Shown: piece after piece, positions 27,115 to 38,092 of the stretch
Layout: each line of letters begins with the position of its first letter
Numbering within the stretch: the first letter of the stretch is position 1
Position numbers and translations under genes: made by a program
From: Serratia liquefaciens
Lineage (GTDB): Bacteria > Pseudomonadota > Gammaproteobacteria > Enterobacterales > Enterobacteriaceae
Length of the DNA stretch: 64,000 nucleotides
Reading direction: 5' to 3'
Assembly (NCBI GenBank): GCA_012719855.1
Contig: JAAXZN010000036.1
Location: forward strand, 1-64,000
Notes under the pieces: generated by a model
Told to the model about the DNA's origin: nothing
Seen by the model: only the letters and a program-made list of their open reading frames with translations
Databases searched by the model: none

Positions 27115-27146
27115 AAAAACGGATGCCGCGAGGACATCCGTTTTTT
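27115..27146. terminator. Bidirectional terminator between tatE and lipA
   Basis: AAAACGGATG and CATCCGTTTT form a stem of about 10 bp, with A's on the left and T's on the right, so it works in both directions between the convergent tatE and lipA genes. Confidence 0.88.
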
Positions 27147-27187
27147 GCCGTTTCCGCAGAGGGAAACGTAACAAATCATTGCTGCGG

Positions 27188-28153
27188 TTACTTCACTTCC
27201 ATCCCTTTTGCCTGCAAGTCGGCATGGTAGGAAGAACGAACAAACGGACCGCAGGCAGCATGGGTAAAGCCCATTGCCATCGCTTCTTCTTTCATTTCAT
27301 CGAATTCGGCCGGGCTGACATAACGCTGCACCGGCAGGTGGTGACGGCTTGGCTGCAGGTACTGGCCCAGGGTCAACATGGTGACGCCGTGGCGACGCAG
27401 ATCGCGCATTACCTCAACGATTTCCGCATTGGTTTCCCCCAGGCCGACCATCAGGCCAGACTTGGTTGGGATATGCGGATGCGCTTCCTTGAACCGCTCC
27501 AGCAGCTTCAATGACCACTCGTAGTTAGCGCCCGGACGCACCTGGCGGTAAACACGCGGCACGTTTTCGAGATTGTGGTTAAACACGTCCGGCGGCGTTT
27601 CGGTCAAAATTTCCAGTGCGCGATCCATACGGCCGCGGAAGTCTGGCACCAGGGTTTCAATCTTGATGGTCGGATTCTTGACGCGGATAGCCGCGATACA
27701 GTCGGCAAAGTGCTGGGCACCGCCGTCACGCAGATCGTCGCGGTCAACCGAGGTGATCACCACATAGCGCAGGCCCATGTCGGCGATGGTCTGAGCCAGT
27801 TTCTCCGGCTCGTTGGCATCCGGGGCCACCGGGCGGCCGTGGGCCACGTCGCAGAACGGGCAACGACGAGTACAGATAGCGCCCAGGATCATAAAGGTGG
27901 CGGTACCGTGGTTGAAACACTCAGACAGGTTCGGGCAGGAAGCTTCCTCGCACACCGAATGCAGACCGTTTTTACGCATTGCGGCTTTAATGCCCTGAAT
28001 GCGCGTAGAGTCGGCAGGGAGTTTGATTTTCATCCACTCGGGTTTACGCAACAGCTCCTGCCGTTCGGTGACCACCGTTTTAATCGGGATCAACGCCATT
28101 TTGTCTGCATCGCGGTATTTGACGCCGCGTTCCATCTGAATTGGTTTACTCAT
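27188..28153 (-). CDS. lipA: Lipoyl synthase
   Basis: A radical SAM enzyme of 321 aa that inserts two sulfurs into octanoylated lipoyl domains. The SAM cluster motif is CTRRCPFCD (CxxxCxxC), and the auxiliary cluster, which is the sulfur donor, uses the cysteines of [12 protein letters not shown]. The start at 28153 is taken because it gives exactly the E. coli length; the lipB stop lies 8 bases inside it, so the two are translationally coupled. All key residues are present. Confidence 0.97.
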   Translation of the reverse strand: MSKPIQMERGVKYRDADKMALIPIKTVVTERQELLRKPEWMKIKLPADSTRIQGIKAAMRKNGLHSVCEEASCPNLSECFNHGTATFMILGAICTRRCPFCDVAHGRPVAPDANEPEKLAQTIADMGLRYVVITSVDRDDLRDGGAQHFADCIAAIRVKNPTIKIETLVPDFRGRMDRALEILTETPPDVFNHNLENVPRVYRQVRPGANYEWSLKLLERFKEAHPHIPTKSGLMVGLGETNAEIVEVMRDLRRHGVTMLTLGQYLQPSRHHLPVQRYVSPAEFDEMKEEAMAMGFTHAACGPFVRSSYHADLQAKGMEVK

Positions 28154-28814
28154 AATCGTGCAGGTTCCAGTTACGAAGCTCGACCTTCGGGTAGCCGAGT
28201 AAATGAACAAATTCCTGTACCAGGACGGGGTGTACGTCTTCTATGCCGACGCCGGGCGCCAGCGCGCTGACCTGCGCCATCTGCATGCCGGCGTAACCGC
28301 AAGGGTTGATACGCTGGAAAGGGGTGAGATCCATGGCCACATTCAGGGCCAGGCCGTGGAATGAACTGCCTTTGCGGATCCGCAAACCCAACGAACAGAT
28401 CTTTTGCTCCCCCACGTAAACACCGGGCGCATCCGGACGGGCACGCGATTCAATGTGAAAGTGGGCGAGGGTATTAATAACGGTATCTTCGATAGCCGTG
28501 ACCAGTTGGCGAACGCCAACCTTGCTGCGTTTCAGATCGACCATCACGTACATCACCTGTTGCCCCGGCCCGTGGTAGGTTACCTGGCCACCGCGATCGC
28601 TCTGGATCACCGGAATGTCACCCGGCATTAACAGATGCTCCGCTTTACCGGCCTGGCCCTGAGTAAATACGGGCTGATGCTGAACCAGCCACAGCTCATC
28701 GGGCGTGGTTTCGGTTCGGCGATCGGTGAAGTTGTGCATGGCTTGGGATACAGGCTCGTAGGGCTGCAACCCCAGCTGACGCAAAATGATCTTGTCTGGT
28801 TGCAAAAGAGTCAT
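28146..28814 (-). CDS. lipB: Octanoyl-[ACP]:protein octanoyltransferase
   Basis: A 222-residue transferase that moves octanoyl from acyl carrier protein to the lipoyl domain lysine, giving the LipA substrate. The thioester-forming cysteine is in [14 protein letters not shown], and the catalytic lysine in [21 protein letters not shown] box on the minus strand (complement of 28841-28846) lies about 30 bases before the start. The ybeF gene that separates lipB and lipA in E. coli is absent; the two overlap here. Confidence 0.96.
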   Translation of the reverse strand: MTLLQPDKIILRQLGLQPYEPVSQAMHNFTDRRTETTPDELWLVQHQPVFTQGQAGKAEHLLMPGDIPVIQSDRGGQVTYHGPGQQVMYVMVDLKRSKVGVRQLVTAIEDTVINTLAHFHIESRARPDAPGVYVGEQKICSLGLRIRKGSSFHGLALNVAMDLTPFQRINPCGYAGMQMAQVSALAPGVGIEDVHPVLVQEFVHLLGYPKVELRNWNLHDYE

Positions 28815-28948
28815 CGTCAGGTTACAGAAGTGGTAAAGCCATTATACCGGGCGCTCTGGCCCGCGACCAGCATTTCGCTGACCAAAAATGCGCAACCCGG
28901 GCAGAGGATGCTCTGGCCCGGGCTGAAAAGTAGAGGATTGTGCTGGAA

Positions 28949-29212
28949 TTACAGCACCATGCGGACAATTTCAAGGTTGCCCAACTCATCATATAAGGTT
29001 TCCACCTGGTCGATATGGGTGGCATTGATGGTGATGGACACGGAGTGGTAATTGCCTTTGCTGCTAGGTTTAACCTGCGGGTTATAATCCCCAGGAGCGT
29101 GGCGCTGCACCACTTCAACCACCTGGTCTACCAGCTCGGGTTGTGCCAGGCCCATTACCTTGTAGGTAAATGAGCAAGGGAATTCGAGCAGTTCGTTCAG
29201 TTTAGTTTTCAT
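28949..29212 (-). CDS. ybeD: UPF0250 / DUF493 protein YbeD
   Basis: An 87-residue ferredoxin-like-fold protein of the YbeD family, next to lipB as in E. coli. The ACT-like arrangement includes [13 protein letters not shown] and [14 protein letters not shown]. The function is not established; an allosteric regulator role, possibly tied to lipoate metabolism, has been suggested from the fold and the constant neighbourhood. Length and start are the same as in the family. Confidence 0.95.
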   Translation of the reverse strand: MKTKLNELLEFPCSFTYKVMGLAQPELVDQVVEVVQRHAPGDYNPQVKPSSKGNYHSVSITINATHIDQVETLYDELGNLEIVRMVL

Positions 29213-29260
29213 GTGCGCTCCAGAGTGCGGCTATCGATATAGCGAGTCTATAAATTATAA

Positions 29261-29282
29261 CTCCCGCCGGAGCGGGAGTTAA
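29261..29282. terminator. dacA terminator hairpin
   Basis: AACTCCCGC-CGGA-GCGGGAGTT, a 9-bp stem, between dacA and ybeD. The T-tract on the minus strand is short, so some read-through into ybeD is likely. Confidence 0.7.
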
Positions 29283-29323
29283 TGTTAATCAGTATATGGG
29301 GGCAATTTTGCCCATTTCAACTG

Positions 29324-30535
29324 TTAACCGAACCAGTGATGGAACATCAGTTTGATGTAATCCACGATACGGCTGAAGAAACCGCCTTCTTTCACTTCGT
29401 TCATCACCACCAGCGGACGCTGATCGATGGTTTTACCGTCCAGCTGGAAGTTGATGCTGCCGACAACCTGGTTTTTAGCCAGTGGCGCATGAATTTCCGG
29501 GGTGTTCAGCACGTAGCTGGCTTTAAGATCTTTCATGCGGCCGCGTGGGATGGTCAGGTAAACGTCTTTGTCTACGCCCAGTTCAACGCGATCTGCATCG
29601 CCGAACCAGACTGGCTCAGACGCAAACTCTTTGCCCACTTTCAGTGGCGCAACGGTTTCGAAGAAGCGGAAGCCCCAGGTCAGCAGTTTCTTGCTCTCGG
29701 TTTCGCGGCCTTTATAAGTCCGGCCACCCAGCACAGCGGAGATCAGACGCATCTGGCCTTCGGTAGCGGAAGCGACCAGGTTGTAGCCCGCGGCGTCGGT
29801 ATGGCCGGTTTTGATGCCGTCCACGTTCAGGCTGGTATCCCACAGCAGACCGTTACGGTTCATCTGGCGGATGTTGTTGAAGGTGAACTCTTTTTCTTTA
29901 TAAATTGCGTATTCGTCCGGCACGTCGCGGATCAGCGCCTGGCCGATCAACGCCATATCGCGTGCGGAGCTGTACTGACCCTGAGCGTCCAGGCCATGTA
30001 CCGTTTGGAAGTGAGTGTTCTGCAGGCCAAGCTTGCTGACGTAGGTGTTCATCAGGTTAACGAATGCGTCCTGGCTGCCGGCCACGTAGTCGGCCATGGC
30101 CACGCAGGCGTCGTTACCGGACTGCAGGTTGATGCCGCGGGTCAGCTTGGAGACCGGTACGCGGTCGCCAGGCTTGAGGAACATCAGGGAAGAGCCTTTG
30201 AATACCGGGTTGCCGGTCGCCCAGGCATCTTGACCTACGGTCACCAGATCTTCCTGGCCGATTTTGCCGGCTTTCAGCGCTTGACCGATGACGTAGCTGG
30301 TCATCATTTTTGTCAGGCTGGCAGGATCACGGCGCGCATCGGCGTTCATTTCCGCCAAAACTTTACCGGAATTGTAATCAATCAGGACGTAGGATTCCGC
30401 ATCGATCTGCGGCACGCCTGGGATCATGGTCTTGATATTAACGTCATCGGCATGCGCAACGGTGGTTGCACTCATCGCGATAACGGTGCCGAGCGCTATG
30501 CTCTTGATTAAGCGAAAAGAAGTTACTTGTTTCAT
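29324..30535 (-). CDS. dacA: D-alanyl-D-alanine carboxypeptidase PBP5
   Basis: A 403-residue low-molecular-weight penicillin-binding protein that trims the pentapeptide stem of peptidoglycan. The signal peptide ends at AHA (about residue 29). The active site is Ser73-x-x-Lys76 (SLTK), with SGN (in LQSGNDA) and KTG (in GIKTGHT). The C-terminus has the beta domain and the amphipathic anchor helix ([13 protein letters not shown]) that binds the inner membrane. The start matches the E. coli length. Part of the conserved mrdA-mrdB-rlpA-dacA block. Confidence 0.97.
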   Translation of the reverse strand: MKQVTSFRLIKSIALGTVIAMSATTVAHADDVNIKTMIPGVPQIDAESYVLIDYNSGKVLAEMNADARRDPASLTKMMTSYVIGQALKAGKIGQEDLVTVGQDAWATGNPVFKGSSLMFLKPGDRVPVSKLTRGINLQSGNDACVAMADYVAGSQDAFVNLMNTYVSKLGLQNTHFQTVHGLDAQGQYSSARDMALIGQALIRDVPDEYAIYKEKEFTFNNIRQMNRNGLLWDTSLNVDGIKTGHTDAAGYNLVASATEGQMRLISAVLGGRTYKGRETESKKLLTWGFRFFETVAPLKVGKEFASEPVWFGDADRVELGVDKDVYLTIPRGRMKDLKASYVLNTPEIHAPLAKNQVVGSINFQLDGKTIDQRPLVVMNEVKEGGFFSRIVDYIKLMFHHWFG

Positions 30536-30711
30536 GATCGAGACTACAACATCCATGAGGGTAAAGTTAAAAACGAGCCACACTATAACAGATGAGATCC
30601 CGGCAGGCATTAGCCAATCCTCTGACTCATCACGCTTTACAAGCTTTTGCTGAAAGAAAATGTTTCAGCTAAAAGTCAGCTTATCAGTCGTGATTGTCCG
30701 CCGGTCTACGT

Positions 30712-31788
30712 TTAAGGTGCGGCAGTGACAAAAGATTGTTGCTGCGCTTCAGTGGCCAGACGCTGCTGCAGCTGAGCCGCTTGTTGACGGTCGCTGAACG
30801 GGCCGAGCTGTACGCGGTAAACGCTGCCGTTGGCGGCAACCTTACCCGGTACGCCAAATTTTTGACTCAGGCTTTGTTGCCAGCTCTGCGCGCGCTCGGC
30901 ACTGCTCAGCGCGCCGACCTGTACCACATAACCGCCAGCTGAAGAGGCGCTGCTTGCGGCAACGGCTGCGGTCGCGGCGACCGGTGCGACAATGGCCGCG
31001 GGTTCAGGCTCGGAGCCTTCCAGTACGCCAGCCGGTACGGCGCTTGGCGCACCGAGAAAGCCGCTGCGGCTATTACCGGCGGTGCTTGCCGGAGCGGCAT
31101 CGCCGGTATTCAGGTTGCTGTTGTCAATCGGGCGCACGGCGGCACCGCTGGCCACCGGGGCGTCCTGCTGGATTGGGGTTCCCATGCTGCTGGAGCCCAG
31201 ATCCGGGCGAGAAGGCAGGGCATAGCTTTGTTTGGCGACGGTGGTGCCGATGGTGCCAGGGCCACTGAGGGTGCCATCCGGGGCAACGTTGATGAAATCA
31301 ACCTTGACCTTGGTGTTGTTGGACAGGTTCAGACGATCGGCGACGGCCCGCGACAAATCGATAATGCGACCTTTGGTGTAAGGCCCGCGATCGTTAACTC
31401 GCACCACCAACTGGCGGCCATTGGCCAGGTTGGTCACGCGTACGTAGCTTGGGATTGGCAGCGTCGGGTGCGCGGCGGTCAGGCCGTTAGGATCGAACTG
31501 TTCCCCCAGCGCCGTGGTATTGCCCCTGGCTTCTTCGCCATAGGAGCTGGCCAGACCGGTCTGCGAGAAATTCTGCGGATCTTTCACAATGCGGTAAGTG
31601 TCGCCATTAACCTTATAATCCTGCATGTTATTAGGGTTATAGGGTTCATATTGAGGCTCAACGCCACCGATTTCCACCACTGGTCCGTTATACGGCTGCT
31701 GCGGCGGCGCTTGCTGTTCCGTGGTCGGGGCGGTACAGGCGGAAAGCAACACCGCGACTACGCCGACCCAAAGCCATTCCTTACGCAT
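30712..31788 (-). CDS. rlpA: Septal ring lipoprotein RlpA (lytic transglycosylase)
   Basis: A 358-residue outer-membrane lipoprotein. The lipobox is LLSAC (Cys18). The double-psi beta-barrel domain (about 75-175) contains LASSYGEEARGN and VRVNDRGPYTKGRIIDLS. A low-complexity linker rich in Ala, Pro and Ser follows, and the C-terminal SPOR domain (about 285-358, GYVVQVGALSSAERA) binds denuded glycans at the septum. It lies 10 bases behind rodA on the same strand. Confidence 0.95.
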   Translation of the reverse strand: MRKEWLWVGVVAVLLSACTAPTTEQQAPPQQPYNGPVVEIGGVEPQYEPYNPNNMQDYKVNGDTYRIVKDPQNFSQTGLASSYGEEARGNTTALGEQFDPNGLTAAHPTLPIPSYVRVTNLANGRQLVVRVNDRGPYTKGRIIDLSRAVADRLNLSNNTKVKVDFINVAPDGTLSGPGTIGTTVAKQSYALPSRPDLGSSSMGTPIQQDAPVASGAAVRPIDNSNLNTGDAAPASTAGNSRSGFLGAPSAVPAGVLEGSEPEPAAIVAPVAATAAVAASSASSAGGYVVQVGALSSAERAQSWQQSLSQKFGVPGKVAANGSVYRVQLGPFSDRQQAAQLQQRLATEAQQQSFVTAAP

Positions 31789-31798
31789 TACTCACCTC

Positions 31799-32911
31799 TT
31801 ATAAACTTTTAGACATCATTTTCCGATGCGTGTGGATCGACATGATAATGCCGAACCCAGCCATAAGCACAATCAGCGCCGAACCCCCGTAACTGACCAG
31901 AGGCAAAGGTACGCCAACTACCGGCAAAATACCACTGACCATACCAATGTTAACAAACACATAAACGAACAAAATCAGCATCAGCCCGCCGACCATCACT
32001 CGGCCGAAGGTGGTTTGCGCCTTGGCGGCGATCATCAGCCCGCGGATAATCACCAGCAGGTACAGCGCCAGCAGCACCAGTACCCCGATCAGCCCCAGTT
32101 CCTCGGCCAGCACCGCGAAGATAAAGTCGGTGTGGCGCTCCGGCAGGAATTCCAGCTGTGACTGGGTGCCATGCAGCCAGCCTTTACCGGACAAGCCGCC
32201 TGAGCCGATGGCAATTTTCGACTGAATAATGTGGTAACCGGCGCCAAGGGGGTCGGTTTCCGGATCGAGCAGCATCATGACGCGGTCGCGCTGATAGCCG
32301 TGCATCAGGAAGAACCACAGCACCGGGATAAAGGCCGCCAGCAGCACGGCGGCTACGGCGATCAGCTTCCAGCTCATGCCGGACAGGAACAGCACGAACA
32401 GGCCGGAGGCGGCGATCAGAATCGAGGTACCCAAATCCGGCTGCGCGGCAACCAGCAGCGTCGGCAGGAAAATCAGCACCAGCGCAATGGCCGTATTCTT
32501 CAGCGAAGGGGGGCAGACGTCGCGGTTCATAAAGCGCGCTACCATCAGCGGTACCGCGATTTTGGCGATCTCGGACGGTTGGAAGCGCACGAAGCCGAGA
32601 TCCAGCCAGCGCTGTGCGCCTTTACTGATCTGGCCGAAGGCGTCCACTAAAATCAGCAGTATCACGCAGAAAATATACAGATACGGCGCCCAGCTTTCAT
32701 AGACCCGCGGCGGGATTTGCGCCATGACGGCCATGACGATCAACCCCATGACAATCTGGCCGATCTTGCGCTCCATCATGCCGATGTCCTGACCGCTGGC
32801 GCTCCACATTACGAACGCGCTGTAGACCAGCAGGGCCAGAATTAGCAGCAGGAATGTAGGGTCGATATGGATTTTGGTCCAGATCGACGCTTTTTGTTGG
32901 CTTTCAGTCAT
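31799..32911 (-). CDS. mrdB: Peptidoglycan glycosyltransferase RodA
   Basis: A 370-residue SEDS-family protein with 10 membrane helices that polymerises lipid II in the elongasome. Conserved segments are [29 protein letters not shown] and [11 protein letters not shown] near the C-terminus. It is 8 bases behind mrdA, which encodes its transpeptidase partner PBP2. Standard length; nothing odd. Confidence 0.97.
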   Translation of the reverse strand: MTESQQKASIWTKIHIDPTFLLLILALLVYSAFVMWSASGQDIGMMERKIGQIVMGLIVMAVMAQIPPRVYESWAPYLYIFCVILLILVDAFGQISKGAQRWLDLGFVRFQPSEIAKIAVPLMVARFMNRDVCPPSLKNTAIALVLIFLPTLLVAAQPDLGTSILIAASGLFVLFLSGMSWKLIAVAAVLLAAFIPVLWFFLMHGYQRDRVMMLLDPETDPLGAGYHIIQSKIAIGSGGLSGKGWLHGTQSQLEFLPERHTDFIFAVLAEELGLIGVLVLLALYLLVIIRGLMIAAKAQTTFGRVMVGGLMLILFVYVFVNIGMVSGILPVVGVPLPLVSYGGSALIVLMAGFGIIMSIHTHRKMMSKSL

Positions 32912-32919
32912 GTTCTACC

Positions 32920-34815
32920 TTAATCACCTTCTACACCGGGCGGCAGCGGAGCCGCGTCCGGTAATTGCGTATTGTTGTCGCCCAGCAAGATATGGTCGAG
33001 GATCTGACGAGTGATCGTCCCGACCGCTGGACCGGCACCGCCGTTTTCCAGAATGATGGCGACTGAAACCGTCGGATTATCGAAGGGAGCGAAGGCCGTC
33101 ATCAGTTTGTGGTCACGCAGGTGCTCTGCGAGTTTGTGGGCGTTGTAGGTTTCGTAACCGAATACCTGTGCGGTCCCCGATTTCGCCGCGGCTTTGTATG
33201 GTGTACCTGCAAAGTACTTGCGCGCCGTCCCGTTCGGGCGGTTGGCCACGCCATACATGCCGTCTTTGGCAATTTCCCAGAAGCCGGAATGAATATCGCC
33301 GATCTGCTTGCTCTCTTCCTGCTGGAAAGGGACCAGCACGCCATTGATGCGGGTGCTCTGCAGCAGGTGCGGCGTTTTGACGTTGCCGTCGTTAATCAGG
33401 GTGGTCAGCGCCTTGGCCATCTGGATCGGCGTCGCCGTCCAATACCCTTGGCCGATACCTACCGGAATGGTGTCCCCCTGATACCAGGGTTTTTTATAAC
33501 GTTTGAATTTCCAGTCGCGGGTCGGCATCAGGCCGGAACGCTCTTCGGACAGATCGATGCCGGTATATTCGCCGTAACCGAACTTGGTCAGCCAGGTTGA
33601 CAGGCGATCGATGCCCATGTCGTAAGCGACCTGGTAAAAGAAGGTATCCGCGGATTCTTCCAGCGCTTTGGTGACATTCAGGCGGCCGTGGCCCCATTTT
33701 TTCCAGTCGCGGAAGCGTTTTTCCGAGCCGGGCAGTTGCCACCAGCCGGGATCGAAGACGATGGTGTTCTTGGTGATCACTCCGGCGCTGAGCGCCGAAA
33801 CGGAAATATAAGGCTTCACCGTGGAGGCAGGTGGATAGAGCCCCTGCGTGGCACGGTTGATCAGCGGCCGGTTCGGATCGTTGAGCAGCCCCTGGTAATC
33901 CTTGCTGGAGATGCCATCGACGAACAGGTTCGGGTCATAGCTGGGGTTGGACACCATAGCCAGAATGCCGCCGGTGCGCGGATCGCTCACCACCACTGCC
34001 GCACGGCTGCCCACCAGCAACTGCTCGATATAGCGCTGCAGGTTGAGATCCAGCGTCAGATAGACGTCTTTGCCGGCGGAAGGCGGCTGCTCATGCAATT
34101 GACGGATCACCCGACCACGGTTATTGACTTCAACCTCTTCGTAGCCGGTTTTGCCATGCAGGGTTTCTTCGTAATAGCGTTCGATACCCAGCTTGCCGAT
34201 ATCGTGGGTTGCGGCATAGTTGGCCAGCTTGCCGTCTTTATCCAGGCGTTCGACGTCGCGGTCGTTGATCTTCGACACGTAGCCGATCACATGGGTCAGG
34301 GCGGAGCCATAAGGGTAATAGCGACGCTGATAGCCTTTGACCTCTACGCCGGGAAAGCGGAACTGGTTGACCGCAAAACGCGCCACCTGCACTTCGCTCA
34401 GGGCGGTTTTCACCGGGATAGAGACGAAACGGCGCGAGCGCTTACGCTCTTTTTCGAAGTTGACGATATCGTCATCGGTTAAATCGACCACCGAACGCAG
34501 CGCCTGTAGCGTGGCTTTCAGGTCATCGACCTTTTCCGGCATCAGTTCCAGTTGGTAAATGGTGCGGTTGAGCGCCAGCGGAGTGCCGTTGCGATCGTAA
34601 ATAATACCGCGGCTGGGGGCAATCGGCACCAGTTTGATGCGGTTTTCGTTGGAGCGGGTGCGGTAATCCTCAAAGCGGACGATTTGCAGATTATACAGAT
34701 TGGCGATGAGGGTGCCGGTCAGCACCAGGATGACCAAGAACGCCACCAGGGCGCGGCGTACAAACAGGGCAGATTCAGCCGTATAGTCGCGAAAAGGGTT
34801 ACGTTCTATTTTCAT
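32920..34815 (-). CDS. mrdA: Penicillin-binding protein 2
   Basis: A 631-residue class B PBP, the transpeptidase of cell elongation. It has a single N-terminal membrane helix (about 22-42), the pedestal domain, and the catalytic domain with SxxK (PPASTVKPY, near residue 330), SxD (EESADTFF) and KSGT (AAKSGTAQV). It makes a complex with RodA encoded by the next gene. The end of the protein (NNTQLPDAAPLPPGVEGD) is a polar tail, as usual. Confidence 0.97.
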   Translation of the reverse strand: MKIERNPFRDYTAESALFVRRALVAFLVILVLTGTLIANLYNLQIVRFEDYRTRSNENRIKLVPIAPSRGIIYDRNGTPLALNRTIYQLELMPEKVDDLKATLQALRSVVDLTDDDIVNFEKERKRSRRFVSIPVKTALSEVQVARFAVNQFRFPGVEVKGYQRRYYPYGSALTHVIGYVSKINDRDVERLDKDGKLANYAATHDIGKLGIERYYEETLHGKTGYEEVEVNNRGRVIRQLHEQPPSAGKDVYLTLDLNLQRYIEQLLVGSRAAVVVSDPRTGGILAMVSNPSYDPNLFVDGISSKDYQGLLNDPNRPLINRATQGLYPPASTVKPYISVSALSAGVITKNTIVFDPGWWQLPGSEKRFRDWKKWGHGRLNVTKALEESADTFFYQVAYDMGIDRLSTWLTKFGYGEYTGIDLSEERSGLMPTRDWKFKRYKKPWYQGDTIPVGIGQGYWTATPIQMAKALTTLINDGNVKTPHLLQSTRINGVLVPFQQEESKQIGDIHSGFWEIAKDGMYGVANRPNGTARKYFAGTPYKAAAKSGTAQVFGYETYNAHKLAEHLRDHKLMTAFAPFDNPTVSVAIILENGGAGPAVGTITRQILDHILLGDNNTQLPDAAPLPPGVEGD

Positions 34816-34853
34816 CCCGCTGCTTTATTTCACTCTGTCACTATTACCACCGG

Positions 34854-35324
34854 TTATTCCCGGTGGTAAGGATGATTTGTTGTAATGCTCCAGGCGCGAT
34901 AGAGGCTTTCAGCCACCAGCACGCGCACTAAAGGATGCGGTAATGTCAACGGTGAGAGCGACCAACTCTGTTCGGCGGCGGCCTTGCACGCCGGGGCCAG
35001 CCCTTCCGGGCCGCCAATCAGCAGGCTGACGTTGCGGCCGTCCTGCTTCCAGCGTTCGAGTTGTTGCGCCAACTGCGGCGTTTCCCACGGCGTACCGGGG
35101 ATATCCAGCGTGACAATGCGATTGCCTTTGCCTACCGCAGCCAGCATCTGCTCGCCTTCCTTTTCCAGAATGCGTTTGATATCGGCATTCTTGCCGCGCT
35201 TGCCCGCCGGGATTTCGGTCAGCTCAAACGGCATGTCTTTGGGAAAGCGGTGCAGATAATCCATAAAGCCGGTCTGCACCCAGTCTGGCATTTTAGTGCC
35301 GACGGCTACCAGTTGCAGTTTCAC
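34854..35324 (-). CDS. rlmH: 23S rRNA pseudouridine-1915 N3-methyltransferase
   Basis: A 156-residue SPOUT-class methyltransferase that methylates the pseudouridine at position 1915 of 23S rRNA in assembled ribosomes. The SAM-binding knot includes [10 protein letters not shown] and [23 protein letters not shown] near the C-terminus. It follows rsfS by 3 bases, as in most enterobacteria. Confidence 0.97.
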   Translation of the reverse strand: MKLQLVAVGTKMPDWVQTGFMDYLHRFPKDMPFELTEIPAGKRGKNADIKRILEKEGEQMLAAVGKGNRIVTLDIPGTPWETPQLAQQLERWKQDGRNVSLLIGGPEGLAPACKAAAEQSWSLSPLTLPHPLVRVLVAESLYRAWSITTNHPYHRE

Positions 35325-35327
35325 CGC

Positions 35328-35645
35328 TTAGCTCCAGAGTTTTTCCAGCTCGTACAACTGACGGCTCTCTTCCTGCATCACGTGAACGATCACGTCACCC
35401 AGGTCAACAACGATCCAGTCGGAGGCTTCCTGGCCTTTCATGCCGAACAGTTCCATACCGGCGGTGCGAGCTTCCTGCACCAGGTGGTTGGCGATCGACA
35501 TCACGTGGCGGGTAGAGGTCCCGGTGCAGATGATCATGCAATCGGTGATGCTGGATTTGTCTTGTACATCCAGAGCGATAATGTCTTGGCCTTTCAGGTC
35601 ATCAATTTTATCGATGACGAAATCTTGGAGCGCTTTACCTTGCAA
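35328..35645 (-). CDS. rsfS: Ribosomal silencing factor RsfS
   Basis: A protein of 105 aa that binds L14 (uL14) and keeps the ribosomal subunits apart in stationary phase. Read from a TTG at 35645, it starts [19 protein letters not shown], the exact start of the E. coli protein, and the sequence GAGGGGG lies 6 bases before that TTG. The frame stays open to an ATG 24 codons upstream, but that segment shows no conservation that I know of. The cobC gene found between nadD and rsfS in E. coli is absent. Confidence 0.93.
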   Translation of the reverse strand: MQGKALQDFVIDKIDDLKGQDIIALDVQDKSSITDCMIICTGTSTRHVMSIANHLVQEARTAGMELFGMKGQEASDWIVVDLGDVIVHVMQEESRQLYELEKLWS

Positions 35646-35834
35646 AGGTTCCCCCTCGGGTGTGTTCTGTTCATTCGACTGCGGCGGGCAATTTACCCGT
35701 TTCGCGGCCTGAATCAATGATAAGTCGGCAGGATGCCGCTGAAAGCCAGCTGGTGACTGCCCGGCCAGCTAAGGATTCCGGGGTTTTCAGCGAATACCTG
35801 AAAAATAGCGGCGCAGTATATCACGCGGCTGTTG

Positions 35835-36497
35835 CTAGCGATATAAACCCTGTAACTCGATATAGCGCTGGACTGAACGCGGCAACAGGTCGTCACAGTT
35901 GAGGCCCTGATGGCGGCGCTGACGAATTTCCGTGGCCGAAATCTCCAACTGCGGCGTATCGGCCAGATAAATAAATCCGTGAGGATGCCGGCTGAGCTGG
36001 GCGGGATCGCTCACCTGATGTTGCTCCAGCCACTGCTGCAGCTCAGGCGTATCCATGCGATCGTTGTAACCAGGGCGAGCCAGCACCAGCAGATGGCAGG
36101 TATCCAGCAGCGACTGCCAGCGGTGCCATTTGTGCAGCGTCAACAGCGAGTCCTGGCCAATGATAAACGCCAGAGGCAAGGCGGCGCCACGTTCTTTACG
36201 AATGGCTTCCAGCGTCTCGATGGTATAGGAAGGGGTGGTGCGATGCAGTTCACGATCGTCAACCGCAAACAGCGGGTTGCCGGCGATCGCCAATTCCACC
36301 ATTTTCAACCGTTGCTGAGCATTCGCTTCGGGCTGAGGGCGGTGCGGCGGAACGTGGTTCGGCAGCAGCGTGACCCGGTTCAGACCAACCTCTGCGGCCA
36401 GCGCTTCCACCGGCCGCAGGTGGCCGTAATGGATAGGATCGAAGGTGCCGCCAAACAGGGCGTGCAGGACGGGAGTGCCTTGCGGATTAGTGGACAT
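35835..36497 (-). CDS. nadD: Nicotinate-nucleotide adenylyltransferase
   Basis: A 220-residue enzyme that adenylates nicotinate mononucleotide to deamido-NAD. The nucleotidyltransferase motif [14 protein letters not shown] (about residues 15-28) has the HxGH-type signature, and ISATEIRQR is the SxTxxR motif near the C-terminus. It overlaps the end of holA by 11 bases. Standard enterobacterial order. Confidence 0.96.
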   Translation of the reverse strand: MSTNPQGTPVLHALFGGTFDPIHYGHLRPVEALAAEVGLNRVTLLPNHVPPHRPQPEANAQQRLKMVELAIAGNPLFAVDDRELHRTTPSYTIETLEAIRKERGAALPLAFIIGQDSLLTLHKWHRWQSLLDTCHLLVLARPGYNDRMDTPELQQWLEQHQVSDPAQLSRHPHGFIYLADTPQLEISATEIRQRRHQGLNCDDLLPRSVQRYIELQGLYR

Positions 36498-37521
36498 CTG
36501 AAAAACTCGTGGCCAGAGGTTTGCCGCACAGCAGCATCGACAGGGTTTCCAATTCAGACCAGACCGACTGGCCGTAATCCTGCTTAAGGGTGATTTCTAT
36601 CTGCGCGAGCAGATGAACCGCTTGTCGCAGCTGGGCACCGGACAGCCGTTGCAGTGCCTGAGTCACCAGGCTACGGCGGTTTTGCCAAACCTTGTATTGG
36701 TCGAACAGCGTACGCAAAGGCACTGAAGCCATGCGGCGTTGCAGGTTCAGCAACTGCAGCAGTTCCCGTTGCAGGGTTCGCAGCAGGATCACCGGCTCGA
36801 CATCTTCCTGCTGCATCTGCTGCAGGATATGCCAGGCGCGTTTGCTTTTTCCGGCCAACAGGGCATCCAGCCAGTGGAATGGTGTGAAGTGGGCAGCATC
36901 GTTGACCGCCAGTTCAACGCGCGGCAGCGTGAGTTTGCCGTCCGGATGCAGCAACGACAGCCTCTCCAGCGCCTGCGACAGCGCCAGCAGGTTGCCTTCG
37001 TAGCAGTAACACAGCAGTTGGTTCGCCGCGTCGTCCAGTTCCAGCTTCAGAGTTTTGGCGCGCTGGGCGACCCAGCGGGGGAGCTGTGCCTGCTCCGGCG
37101 TTTGGCAACTGACGTAAGCGCCATGCGGGCTGAGCGCCTTGAACCAGGCGCTGTTTTCTTGCGCTTTGGTCAGGCGTGGCCCACGCAACACCAGCAAAAT
37201 ATCTTCATGCAGCAGTGCGGCCAGTTTGATCAACTGTTCGCCAATCGGTGCCGTCGGCCCGTTCTCCGGGAAAATCAGCAGCAGCGTCTGACGGCTGGCG
37301 AACAGGCTCATGGCCTGACAGATGCTGAAAATGGCATCCCAATCGGTATGGGCGTCCAGCGAAATGCTGTAGTGCTCGGTGAACTGCTGCTCTTGTGCCG
37401 CATGGCGGATCAGATCCTGGCTTTCCTGCAGCAGCAGCGGCTCGTTGCCACTCAATAAATAACAAGCGCGCAGCCCCTCTCGGAGCTGCGCGGCAAGTTG
37501 TTCAGGGTAAATACGAATCAT
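36487..37521 (-). CDS. holA: DNA polymerase III subunit delta
   Basis: A 344-residue clamp-loader subunit that opens the beta clamp. Domain I begins [33 protein letters not shown] as an AAA+ like fold without a functional P-loop, as in all delta subunits. The C-terminal helical collar domain follows. It overlaps lptE by 4 bases. No unusual feature. Confidence 0.96.
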   Translation of the reverse strand: MIRIYPEQLAAQLREGLRACYLLSGNEPLLLQESQDLIRHAAQEQQFTEHYSISLDAHTDWDAIFSICQAMSLFASRQTLLLIFPENGPTAPIGEQLIKLAALLHEDILLVLRGPRLTKAQENSAWFKALSPHGAYVSCQTPEQAQLPRWVAQRAKTLKLELDDAANQLLCYCYEGNLLALSQALERLSLLHPDGKLTLPRVELAVNDAAHFTPFHWLDALLAGKSKRAWHILQQMQQEDVEPVILLRTLQRELLQLLNLQRRMASVPLRTLFDQYKVWQNRRSLVTQALQRLSGAQLRQAVHLLAQIEITLKQDYGQSVWSELETLSMLLCGKPLATSFSDVH

Positions 37522-38078
37522 TGATCTACGCGACTGGCCGCTTTTTCACCGGCGGCAGCGGCTTTCTGTTGGGTTTCTTCTTCCGCAGCGTGCACCGTCA
37601 GCAGTTTACGTACCAGCTGTTGGGCGGCCTGCTCGCGCATTTCCTGACGAATGATGTCCTGTTCGGAATCTTTTGCCAATGCGGTCAGCGGGTTATCGAA
37701 GAACGAACGGAAAACTTTCACGTTCAGCGGATACAGGTCGTGACCCGGGAGCAACACTTGCGCCTGCACGGTCAGCACCATCTGGTACTCCGCGGTTTTA
37801 CCGTCCTGGAAGATAGAGGCGGTATCCTGGCTCTCCGTGGCGCCAATGATGCGCAGGGAAGGGAGATCCTTACGCTTGGCATCTTTGACGATGGTCACGT
37901 CGCTCAGACGCAACTGCTCACGCACCGCGCGGGTCAGCGGACCATAAGGATCCGAGCTGTCCAGCAGCAGCGTCTTCATTTCCGAAGGGACCTGCGTGGT
38001 ACCACGCAGGTGAAAACCGCAGCCGGCGGTGACCAGCACCGCCAACCCCAGCAACAACGTCAAAATACGATGTCGCAC
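37518..38078 (-). CDS. lptE: LPS-assembly lipoprotein LptE
   Basis: A 186-residue outer-membrane lipoprotein that plugs the LptD barrel and receives lipopolysaccharide. The lipobox VTAGC places the lipidated cysteine at residue 20, followed by [11 protein letters not shown], the strongly conserved family start. The gene starts with GTG; AGGAGG lies about 6 bases upstream. Its distance to leuS is 14 bases. A polar, Ala/Glu-rich tail is present. Confidence 0.96.
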   Translation of the reverse strand: MRHRILTLLLGLAVLVTAGCGFHLRGTTQVPSEMKTLLLDSSDPYGPLTRAVREQLRLSDVTIVKDAKRKDLPSLRIIGATESQDTASIFQDGKTAEYQMVLTVQAQVLLPGHDLYPLNVKVFRSFFDNPLTALAKDSEQDIIRQEMREQAAQQLVRKLLTVHAAEEETQQKAAAAGEKAASRVDQ

Positions 38079-38092
38079 AACGCCTCCTTGTG

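Noticed and set aside
29282-30511. 409-codon open frame on the plus strand
   Set aside because: Antisense to dacA, whose active-site motifs and signal peptide are clear; composition of the antisense peptide (many His, Gln, Val) is that of a shadow frame.
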